A stretch of 5,843 nt of DNA, from contig JAUWTT010000282.1 in assembly GCA_030614585.1 (NCBI GenBank), positions 1 to 5,843 on the forward strand, written 5' to 3'. Both the position numbers and the translations under genes were made by a program. Source of the DNA: Acidobacteriota bacterium. GTDB lineage: Bacteria; Acidobacteriota; UBA6911; RPQK01; JAPXNP01. This document shows, piece by piece, positions 1 through 5,414 of this stretch. The notes beneath the pieces were generated by a model, which saw only the letters and a list, made by a program, of their open reading frames with translations, had not been told where the DNA came from and made no database searches. Within the stretch, counting starts at the first letter, position 1. Every line of letters starts with the position of its first letter.

Positions 1-16
1 AACAGGAGCTAAGATA

Positions 17-51
17 CCAAGCCACAAGCCCCAGGTCTCAAGCCCAGCTCG
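17..51. repeat. Degenerate 7-bp tandem repeat (CAAGCC-type)
   Basis: Consecutive heptamers CCAAGCC, ACAAGCC, CCAGGTC, TCAAGCC and CAGCTCG run in one register. The same kind of word (ACCCAAG, ACTCAGG) recurs on the same strand after the next gene at 659-689. No gene is visible in positions 1-165. A GGAGG at 61-65 is not followed by a credible start codon. Confidence 0.7.
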
Positions 52-85
52 CAAAGAGAAGGAGGAACTTTAGAGAACTTGTGTT

Positions 86-124
86 GGGCCACCTTCTGTG
101 GTTCCCTGTCGAATGTTTCGGAAC
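86..124 (+). other. Possible leader hairpins upstream of the DUF4440-like gene
   Basis: Two overlapping stem-loops can be drawn in the leader. One pairs CCAC (89-92) with GTGG (98-101), extended by GGG (86-88) with CCC (104-106) across a TT bulge. The other pairs CGAA (110-113) with TTCG (117-120), extended by GTTC (101-104) with GAAC (121-124). They share bases and would be mutually exclusive. This could be a regulatory leader or chance. No known riboswitch is recognised. Confidence 0.2.
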
Positions 125-155
125 ATAGCTGGTTCGGGATTTGTGAATGTCAAGC

Positions 156-161
156 AGGAGG
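156..161 (+). promoter_or_regulatory. Ribosome binding site for the DUF4440-like gene
   Basis: AGGAGG lies 4 nt before the ATG at 166. It fixes that ATG as the start over the upstream in-frame TTG at 79, which would add 29 residues of non-signal-like sequence ahead of a clear signal peptide. Confidence 0.75.
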
Positions 162-165
162 CAAA

Positions 166-621
166 ATGAATATTAGACTGGTTTCGTTAACGGCGATTGG
201 GTTGCTTCTTTTCTCGACTGGCGTTCCTTGGAGCCAGGATTCCGGGAGCGGTGCTGAGAAGGAACTCCGGCAAGTCTTGAGCGATCAGCAGGAAGCGTGG
301 AACCAGGGAAATTTGAACCTCTTTATGGAGACCTACTGGAAATCGGAAAGACTGTCGTATTTCTCGGGAGGTACGGTCATCGAAGGGTGGCAAGGGCTGA
401 AGGAACGTTACGAGAAGCGTTACAGGGGTAAAGGAGAGTCCCTGGGCCGGGTCACTTTCTCCGAAATCAAGGTGGAGAAACTGGGAACGGAGCACGCATT
501 GATAAAAGGGCGCTGGAACTTGATTCGAGACGGGGAGGATCCGTTAGGGGGACTCTTCAGTCTGGTTCTTAGAAGATTCGATGAGGGCTGGAAGATTATC
601 CATGATCACACTTCTGGGTAA
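166..621 (+). CDS. Exported DUF4440 / NTF2-like (SnoaL-fold) protein
   Basis: This 151-residue protein starts at the ATG served by AGGAGG. Residues 1 to about 24 form an export signal: a basic N-terminus (MNIR), a hydrophobic core (LTAIGLLLF), and a probable cleavage near WSQ-DSG. There is no lipobox, so it is probably periplasmic or secreted. The mature part has the pattern of the small cone-shaped NTF2-like fold: a first helix with AWNQGNLNLFMETYW (44-58), a central YFSGGTVIEGW segment (65-75), a helix GLKERYEKRY (77-86), and the family-typical end LRRFDEGWKIIHDHTS (135-150). The length fits stand-alone DUF4440 proteins. Family members are often called nuclear transport factor 2 family or SgcJ/EcaC family proteins, and no reaction can be assigned from sequence. 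The gene is monocistronic and faces the SYLF gene across a repeat-filled gap. The family call is firm and the function is unknown. Confidence 0.88.
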   Translation: MNIRLVSLTAIGLLLFSTGVPWSQDSGSGAEKELRQVLSDQQEAWNQGNLNLFMETYWKSERLSYFSGGTVIEGWQGLKERYEKRYRGKGESLGRVTFSEIKVEKLGTEHALIKGRWNLIRDGEDPLGGLFSLVLRRFDEGWKIIHDHTSG

Positions 622-623
622 GT

Positions 624-714
624 CCCAAGTTCGAAGCTCGAAACAAGCTCGAAGTTCTCCCCAAGACTCAGGACCCAAGACCCAAGACCGTTTGAAGCTC
701 GAAACGCGGAAACA
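624..714. repeat. Heptamer repeat array 3' of the DUF4440-like gene
   Basis: Nine in-register 7-mers run from 624 to 686, changing in sequence but not in spacing: CCCAAGT, TCGAAGC, TCGAAAC, AAGCTCG, AAGTTCT, CCCCAAG, ACTCAGG, ACCCAAG, ACCCAAG. A second run follows at 694-714: GAAGCTC, GAAACGC, GGAAACA. The array begins 2 nt after the TAA stop at 619-621. No standard hairpin-plus-T-run terminator was seen here. Confidence 0.8.
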
Positions 715-724
715 GATGATAGAC

Positions 725-752
725 ATTCGAAAATCGACAATCGCAAATCGAT
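725..752. repeat. Heptamer repeat array (AATCGAN) overlapping a stop codon
   Basis: Four heptamers, ATTCGAA, AATCGAC, AATCGCA and AATCGAT, run in register. The last one reaches the first base of the minus-strand stop codon of the SYLF gene (752-754). An inverted near-copy lies at 1559-1571 on the other side of that gene. Confidence 0.8.
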
Positions 753-1456
753 CACTTTGAGAGATTTTTGGGCGATCTGTCCTGAAGAAGTGCCACCAGT
801 TCCTTTGCTGATGCCGGAGTCGTCACTTTGCCCTCCACGACAATCTCCCGAGCGGTGACGCTGGAATTGTAAAGGTCCTCGTTTGCGGAATTGTCCTGCC
901 GGAGGGTCGATCCTTTCAGCGATACTCCTGCGAAAAGACCTTTTGATCGGGAGTAAGAGAGGATTTCGGCAGTCATCAAGGCATCGGTCTCTGCGGTTGC
1001 GGAGCGACCCTTGGGTCCAGCCGCCGCCATGGCATCGGCACCAAGTTTCACCTTGCTCTTCAAAAGCGAGTCAACACCTCGCGGATTCACTACCAGAAGC
1101 ACGAAGTCGGTAGCGGAGCCACCCAGTTGAAATCCAATACTCCCTCCTTCGAGCCGGAACATTGAGGGCGCACCCCAGGGGCCATCCTGCTTCTGGCCGG
1201 AACGACAGATCATGGCGCCCCGCCCGTAGCTGCCTCCGAAACCGAAGGCGAACTTCTTCACAGAGGGGATGACGACTACGCATTCCGCTTTGTCGAGGAG
1301 GCTCTGAGGGATGCCTTCAGGGATATCCAGAACCTCTTTCAGGACCCGGGTACACTCGCTGACACGTTTCTCGGCATCATTCGCCGCCTGCAGTGGATTT
1401 AGTAAGAGGAAAAACGCCAAACCAATAACTGAGATGAGACTAATTCGTTCACTCAT
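752..1456 (-). CDS. Exported SYLF-domain (Ysc84-like) protein
   Basis: This 234-residue protein starts with ATG; a weak GAAGAG lies 8 nt upstream. Residues 1-24 are a signal peptide with hydrophobic core ISVIGLAFFLLL and probable cleavage at PLQA-AND. The rest is a SYLF/Ysc84 domain. Visible family hallmarks are the helix containing PQSLLDKAECVVVIPSVKK (50-68), the glycine-rich FGFGGSYGRGAM (71-82), WGAPSMFRLEGGSIGFQLGG (94-113), the strand DFVLLVVNP (117-125), KVKLGADAMAAAGPKGR (135-151), and the late GLFAGVSLKGS (163-173). Eukaryotic SYLF domains bind phosphoinositides and actin. The bacterial exported versions are annotated only as lipid-binding, and their role is unclear. The length is normal and no key block is missing. 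It is monocistronic and convergent with the DUF4440-like gene. The family call is strong and the function open. Confidence 0.93.
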   Translation of the reverse strand: MSERISLISVIGLAFFLLLNPLQAANDAEKRVSECTRVLKEVLDIPEGIPQSLLDKAECVVVIPSVKKFAFGFGGSYGRGAMICRSGQKQDGPWGAPSMFRLEGGSIGFQLGGSATDFVLLVVNPRGVDSLLKSKVKLGADAMAAAGPKGRSATAETDALMTAEILSYSRSKGLFAGVSLKGSTLRQDNSANEDLYNSSVTAREIVVEGKVTTPASAKELVALLQDRSPKNLSK

Positions 1457-1487
1457 AATCGTTACTCTTCAGAATACCAGCAAAGGA

Positions 1488-1518
1488 ATGACAAATGACA
1501 AATGACAAGTGACAAATG
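1488..1518. repeat. Perfect 7-bp tandem repeat (ATGACAA)n
   Basis: Three exact ATGACAA copies (1488-1508) are followed by GTGACAA and a partial ATG. It sits about 30 bp upstream of the SYLF start codon, on the promoter side of that gene. A related GTGACAA opens the next array at 1540. No convincing promoter boxes were seen. Confidence 0.9.
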
Positions 1519-1539
1519 TGGAACATAGGGGGCCCGCCT

Positions 1540-1720
1540 GTGACAAGCGACGAACGGTTCGATTTTCGATTATCGAATTCCGATCCCTCCGGCATTCGGT
1601 TTCTTCCCGATAACCATTTACGGATAACCGTTTACTACTCACTGCTTACTACTTACTCCCTCACCGATCACCGTTCACCGATAACCGATAACCGATAACC
1701 GGTTCGTCGTTCGTCGTTTC
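1540..1720. repeat. Long degenerate heptamer array, about 25 units in register
   Basis: Read in 7-bp steps from 1540, the sequence keeps one register to 1714 while the word drifts: GTGACAA, GCGACGA, then GATTTTC, GATTATC (1561-1574), then ATAACCA, TTTACGG, ATAACCG (1610-1630), then CTCACTG, CTTACTA, CTTACTC (1638-1658), GATCACC, GTTCACC (1666-1679), three exact GATAACC (1680-1700), and GGTTCGT, CGTTCGT (1701-1714). The array ends inside the stop codon of the minus-strand glycyl radical enzyme gene (1719-1721). Together with the ATGACAA array it fills nearly all of 1457-1718. No gene or clear terminator is seen there. Confidence 0.85.
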
Positions 1721-4079
1721 AAAACCCTTCCTGGGTTGTCCGGGAGATCACCTCTTCCTGAAGCTCTGCTCCGAGATCGCAGAAATAATCACTGTACCCG
1801 GCGACCCGTACCAGGAGGTCACGATACTGTTCGGGATTCTCCTGGGCGTCACGGAGCGTGGCTGTATCCACCACGTTGAACTGGATGTGATGGCCATCGA
1901 GACGAAAGTAGGTCCGAATCAACTGGGCCAGTTTCTCGATACCTTCGTCACCTTCCAGGACCTGTGGCAAAAAACGCTGGTTCAGCAGAGTGCCACCAGA
2001 CTTGATCTGGTCCATTTTCCCGAGAGACTTGCATACGGCGGTTGGGCCTTGCCGGTCTGCTCCATGACTGGGTGAGGTGCCGTCCGACTCGGGTAGCCCT
2101 GCGCGTCTCCCATCGGGAGTTGCCCCCAATTTGCTGCCGAAATAGACGTGGCAAGTTGTTGACAGCATATTCAGGTGGTACTTTCCGCCTCTCGTATTGG
2201 GTCGATCGTCAATGGCAGCGAAGAGTGACTGGTAGACTCGCTGCATGATCGAGTCCGCTTCGTCGAGGTCGTTCCCGAAGCGCGGAGTCTTATTGGCAAG
2301 ACGCTGACGCAGTGCTTCGTCACCTTCGAAGTTCAGCTTCAGGGCTTCGAGCAAATCTTTCAGCGTTACTGACCCGTCGTCAAAGACGTGCTTCTTGATG
2401 GCTGAAAGGCTGTCCGTGATGGTCCCGATACCGCAGCACTGAATGTAGGTGGTGTTGTATCGCGGGCCACCGTCATAGTAGTCCTTGCCGCGAGTGATAC
2501 AGTCTCGAATCACAGCGGAGAGAAACGGGGCGGGCATGTGGCGGGAGAACATCCGCTCGATGTACTGGTTGACCGAGACCTTCAGGTCGATGAAGTAGTG
2601 CAGCTGCTTCTCGAATGCTGTGTACAGTGCATCGAAGTCGGTAAGACTTGTCGGGTCTCCAGTCCGGATGCCGATTTGTCGCCCGGTGAGAGGATCGACT
2701 CCGTCATTCAGGGTAACCTCAAGGATTTTCGGCACATTCAGATAGCCGGTCAGTAGATACGCCTCCTTGCCGAAGCAACCCGTTTCAATGCATCCACTGG
2801 TGCCTCCCTCTCGAGCGTCTTCGACCGATTTCCCCACCCGGATCTGTTCAGCCACCACGGCATCAGCATTGAAGACGGAAGGATAGCCGTAACCATTGCG
2901 AATGACTCGGCAGGCCGCCTTGAGGAAGCGATCCGGGGTTTTGCGGCTGATCTGAACATTGTTGCCTGGCTGAAGGAGGTGGAGTTCGTCAATGACCTCG
3001 AGCATGAGGTACGAGAGCTCGTTCACCGCGTCAGAACCATCCGGCCTCAGACCTCCGAGGTTGATGTTCGTGAAATCGTTGTAGGTACCGCTCTCAGCCG
3101 CAGTCACTCCAACTTTGGGCGGTGCGGGGTGGTTATTGAACTTTATCCAGAGACCCTGCAGTAGTTCCCTGGCTTTCTCGCGGTCGAGTGACCCATCGGA
3201 GACACCCTGCTCGTAGAAGTGTGCGAGGTGCTGGTCCAGATGCCCGGGATTCATAGCATCCCAGCCATTGAGCTCGGTGATGGTCCCGAGATGGACAAAC
3301 CAGTACATCTGGACGGCTTCCCAGAAATCTCGGGGGGCGTTGGCCGGGACTCGCCGACAGACTTCCGCAATCTTCTTGAGCTCGGCTTGTCGCTCGACGC
3401 TGGTTTCCTGCTGGGCCATCTTTTCAGCCAGGACCGCATGCCGCTCGGCAAAGATGATGCCGGCATCGCAAGCGATGTCCATTGCCCGTAGCTGTTCTGA
3501 TTTATCGGTCGCTTCAGGGTCGGACAGAAAGTCCAACCGGGCTTGCGTCTCTGCAATCTTCTTTTTCAGATCCAGCAGGCCCTGTTCGTAGATCAGACCG
3601 TCTAGAGTCGTGTGACCTGGGGCTCGTTGTTCCATGAATTCGGTGAACACGCCCGCACTGTAAGCCTCTTTCCAGGCTTCCGGCACATGGGAGAAGATCT
3701 TGTCGCGCATCGAGCGTCCCTGCCAGTAGGGGGCGACCTCGTTTTCGTAGGTCTCGATATCGTCCTCGTTCACGCGATACCATGTTTTGTCGCGACTGTT
3801 CAGAATCTGAAGATCCTGTCTGGTGTGGCACGTGAGTTCGGGAAACGTCGGGACCGATTTCGGGGCAGGTCCACGCTCGCCGACAATTAACTCGTCATCG
3901 CCCAGGTAGAGCGTCTTTCGTTCGCAAAGGTACTGAAAGGAAAGTGCTCGAGTTACCGGTGTTGAATGCTTGCCATCATTCGACCGATAGAACTCGGTGA
4001 TCAGCCTTGCCCTTTCGACCGAGATCGTGGGCTCTGCGGAGAAGCTTTCCTCTCTCAGCCGAGCAATTCGGTCATTCAT
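1719..4079 (-). CDS. hypD: Glycyl radical enzyme, probable trans-4-hydroxy-L-proline dehydratase
   Basis: This 786-residue glycyl radical enzyme probably removes water from trans-4-hydroxy-L-proline by radical chemistry, giving 1-pyrroline-5-carboxylate in the cytoplasm. The N-terminal PFL-like barrel spans roughly residues 1-650. The catalytic thiyl loop is GGTSGCIETGCFGKEAY, with Cys430 and Glu432. The C-terminal glycyl radical domain carries RVAGYSDYF, with radical Gly761. Compared from memory with Clostridioides difficile HypD (Cys434, Glu436, Gly765), the offset is a constant 4. The recalled substrate-pocket residues are all present: Phe148, His156, Asp274, Ser330, Asp335, Phe336, Tyr446 and Thr641. 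PFL, choline lyase (CutC) and glycerol dehydratase lack this combination. The ATG is preceded by GGAGG with a 7-nt spacer, inside the end of the activase gene. P5C reductase, adjacent in C. difficile, is not in the window. A related GRE with a modified cyclic amino acid substrate remains possible. Confidence 0.87.
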   Translation of the reverse strand: MNDRIARLREESFSAEPTISVERARLITEFYRSNDGKHSTPVTRALSFQYLCERKTLYLGDDELIVGERGPAPKSVPTFPELTCHTRQDLQILNSRDKTWYRVNEDDIETYENEVAPYWQGRSMRDKIFSHVPEAWKEAYSAGVFTEFMEQRAPGHTTLDGLIYEQGLLDLKKKIAETQARLDFLSDPEATDKSEQLRAMDIACDAGIIFAERHAVLAEKMAQQETSVERQAELKKIAEVCRRVPANAPRDFWEAVQMYWFVHLGTITELNGWDAMNPGHLDQHLAHFYEQGVSDGSLDREKARELLQGLWIKFNNHPAPPKVGVTAAESGTYNDFTNINLGGLRPDGSDAVNELSYLMLEVIDELHLLQPGNNVQISRKTPDRFLKAACRVIRNGYGYPSVFNADAVVAEQIRVGKSVEDAREGGTSGCIETGCFGKEAYLLTGYLNVPKILEVTLNDGVDPLTGRQIGIRTGDPTSLTDFDALYTAFEKQLHYFIDLKVSVNQYIERMFSRHMPAPFLSAVIRDCITRGKDYYDGGPRYNTTYIQCCGIGTITDSLSAIKKHVFDDGSVTLKDLLEALKLNFEGDEALRQRLANKTPRFGNDLDEADSIMQRVYQSLFAAIDDRPNTRGGKYHLNMLSTTCHVYFGSKLGATPDGRRAGLPESDGTSPSHGADRQGPTAVCKSLGKMDQIKSGGTLLNQRFLPQVLEGDEGIEKLAQLIRTYFRLDGHHIQFNVVDTATLRDAQENPEQYRDLLVRVAGYSDYFCDLGAELQEEVISRTTQEGF

Positions 4080-4082
4080 TGC

Positions 4083-5024
4083 CTATCCTCCGATTTTGAC
4101 TTTCAATCCGCTCTTTTCCATCACGGCACGAATCCTTGCAATCTGTTCGTCCGATGCTTCGGTAGACTCATCCAGTGTGTAATCAAGACCGAACCTCTTG
4201 TGCTTGTCTCTCGCCGCTTTGTGGAACGGCAGAATGTTAACATCGGGGACTCCATCGAGCGAGCAGACGAACTCAGCAGTCAGTCTCGCATTCTCGAGAT
4301 CATCGTTCACTGAGGGAACTACCGGATAGCGGATAACGATCTTTATCCCCATTTTGGCCAGTAGCTGTAAGTTAGAGAGGATCCCCTCGTTACTGAATCC
4401 AGTGAATTGACGGTGGAGTTCGGGGTCCATGAGTTTTAGGTCGTAAAGGAACAGATCGGTTTCCTTCGCAACCTGAATCAGGGTGCTTGGATCGGTGAGG
4501 CCAGTCGTATCGACCGCCCGATGGAACCCGCTCTCGCCGCAGGCTTTCAGAAGTCCGAGCAGGAAATCTGGCTGAGCCAGAGGTTCGCCGCCGGAAATGG
4601 TAATGCCTCCTCCCGACTCGTCGTAGAAGAGCGTGTCTTTCTCCAGTTCTTCAACGACTTCACCGACGGACATAACGCGGCCCACCATCTCACGGGCCTC
4701 GGTGGGACAAGCCTCGGTACAGGTAGCACACCGGATACATTTTTCAGGATCTGTAATCGGGCCGCCATTCTCAGACGAGATCGCTCCGGTTGGGCATGCA
4801 TCCAAACACGAACCGCAAACGATGCACTTTTCTTTTCTGAACAGCAATTGCGGGGAGTTGTCGCGGCTCTCGGGATTCTGACACCAGGGGCAGCTCAGAG
4901 GACACCCTTTAAAGAAAACTGTGGTTCGGATTCCCGGTCCATCGTGGACGGAATATCTCTTTATATCGAAGATGAGTCCGGATTTTGGGTCCTCGGTCTC
5001 CTGTGAATGACTCTGCAGTTTCAC
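4083..5024 (-). CDS. hypE: Glycyl radical enzyme activating protein (radical SAM activase)
   Basis: This 313-residue activase uses S-adenosylmethionine and a [4Fe-4S] cluster to abstract hydrogen from the radical glycine of the partner enzyme. The radical SAM motif is C41-PLS-C45-PW-C48 (CX3CX2C). It follows RYSVHDGPGIRTTVFFKGC, typical of the PflA-like family. An inserted ferredoxin domain has two CX2CX2CX3CP motifs: Cys67/70/73/77 and Cys96/99/102/106. This is the usual extra-cluster form for activases of dehydratase-type GREs. SGGEP (144-148), DTTG (172-175) and YDLK (194-197) are the expected SAM and barrel motifs. The start is GTG at 5022-5024, because an in-frame stop at 5031-5033 rules out an earlier one. 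No strong Shine-Dalgarno precedes it. It is the first gene of the operon, 3 nt before hypD. The pairing with HypD is inferred from position; the enzyme class is certain. Confidence 0.93.
   Translation of the reverse strand: MKLQSHSQETEDPKSGLIFDIKRYSVHDGPGIRTTVFFKGCPLSCPWCQNPESRDNSPQLLFRKEKCIVCGSCLDACPTGAISSENGGPITDPEKCIRCATCTEACPTEAREMVGRVMSVGEVVEELEKDTLFYDESGGGITISGGEPLAQPDFLLGLLKACGESGFHRAVDTTGLTDPSTLIQVAKETDLFLYDLKLMDPELHRQFTGFSNEGILSNLQLLAKMGIKIVIRYPVVPSVNDDLENARLTAEFVCSLDGVPDVNILPFHKAARDKHKRFGLDYTLDESTEASDEQIARIRAVMEKSGLKVKIGG
4087..4091 (-). promoter_or_regulatory. Ribosome binding site of hypD inside the activase 3' end
   Basis: On the minus strand, GGAGG, then ATAGGCA, then ATG. The Shine-Dalgarno is formed by the last two Gly codons of the activase, and the activase TAG lies inside the spacer. 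This arrangement favours translational coupling, so activase and enzyme would be made together. Confidence 0.85.
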
Positions 5025-5058
5025 CGAAAACTAGGATACATGATGGAACTTGGAAAAG

Positions 5059-5086
5059 AGTAATCAGTGATCGGTTATCGGTAATC
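5059..5086. repeat. Heptamer repeat (RGTNATC) upstream of the activase gene
   Basis: AGTAATC, AGTGATC, GGTTATC and GGTAATC run in register. GGTTATC is the reverse complement of the GATAACC word repeated at 1680-1700, on the far side of the operon. The array starts 35 bp upstream of the activase GTG, so it lies in the promoter or leader region of the operon. Confidence 0.8.
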
Positions 5087-5195
5087 GGCCTGTCCTCCAT
5101 AGCTTCAGCGAAGGAGGATAATCGGCCTGTCCTCCATAGCCTTGGCGAAGGAGGATGCTCGGCCTGCCCTCCATAGCTTCAGCGAAGGAGGGTGA
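5085..5195. repeat. Three tandem 37-bp units, each containing a hairpin
   Basis: The units start at 5085, 5122 and 5159. Each is TCGGCCTG, then a 26-bp hairpin core, then 3 variable bases. The core pairs YCCTCC with GGAGGR around a small inner hairpin. Units 1 and 2 have TCCTCC/GGAGGA, while unit 3 has CCCTCC/GGAGGG. The inner stem is GCT/AGC in units 1 and 3 and GCC/GGC in unit 2. There are no unique spacers, so this is not a CRISPR array. It lies upstream of the activase gene and could be transcribed as part of its leader. Confidence 0.9.
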
Positions 5196-5218
5196 TCGTA
5201 CTCGAATCGATAAGGTTT

Positions 5219-5254
5219 ACGACAAGGCTCACGACAAAGCTCGCGACAAAAGGA
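5219..5254. repeat. Three tandem 12-bp repeats (RCGACAARGCTC)
   Basis: The units are ACGACAAGGCTC, ACGACAAAGCTC and GCGACAAAAGGA. On the minus strand they can be translated as a Cys-Arg-Glu-rich peptide, but that reading frame is only the repeat and has no protein character. This is part of the gene-free stretch 5025-5414. Confidence 0.8.
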
Positions 5255-5291
5255 GAAGATGTAGCGATTAGTGAACGGTGAGAGCTTAGTA

Positions 5292-5318
5292 TCCTTGGTG
5301 CTCTTGGTGACTTGGTGG
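5292..5318. repeat. Three tandem 9-bp repeats (CTTGGTG type)
   Basis: The units are TCCTTGGTG, CTCTTGGTG and ACTTGGTGG. They lie between the 12-bp repeats and the long inverted repeat. The rest of 5255-5291 shows no recognisable gene or signal. Confidence 0.75.
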
Positions 5319-5330
5319 TACATCCCCCTC

Positions 5331-5399
5331 AAAAACCAACCACAAAATCACGAAAGCACGAGAAGAATCATTGCTTTGTGCTTTTGTGCTTTTGTGGTT
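5331..5399 (-). terminator. Long inverted repeat, possible terminator of the selenoprotein gene
   Basis: The arms at 5338-5359 and 5378-5399 are complementary at 20 of 22 positions, with one mismatch able to form a G-U pair. They are separated by 18 nt. Each arm is itself a short-period repeat (CACAAAA/CTTTTGTG words). On the minus strand the structure starts 16 nt after the TAA of the redoxin gene (5415-5417) and is followed by GG and five Ts (5331-5335), as in an intrinsic terminator. The stem is A/T-rich, so it may instead be another member of the intergenic repeat population. Confidence 0.4.
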
Positions 5400-5414
5400 A
5401 ATCTTCTTGCCCGG

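Noticed and set aside
79..165. N-terminal extension of the DUF4440-like protein from TTG 79
   Set aside because: The ATG at 166 has AGGAGG and opens a proper signal peptide. The extension would bury that signal and has no well-placed ribosome binding site.
3251..3831. Open frames in other frames over the glycyl radical enzyme gene
   Set aside because: They are shadows of a fully conserved 786-residue protein and show no protein-family features.
1719..4079. Pyruvate formate-lyase or choline TMA-lyase
   Set aside because: The thiyl loop is GCIETGCFGKEAY with a single catalytic Cys followed by Ile-Glu, and the pocket residues follow HypD. PFL would have a Cys-Cys pair.
5085..5195. CRISPR array
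   Set aside because: The 37-bp units are contiguous and conserved along their full length, with no unique spacers and no cas genes.
5105..5332. Minus-strand 75-residue open frame
   Set aside because: It is a translation of the 37-, 12- and 9-bp repeats and has no independent protein features.
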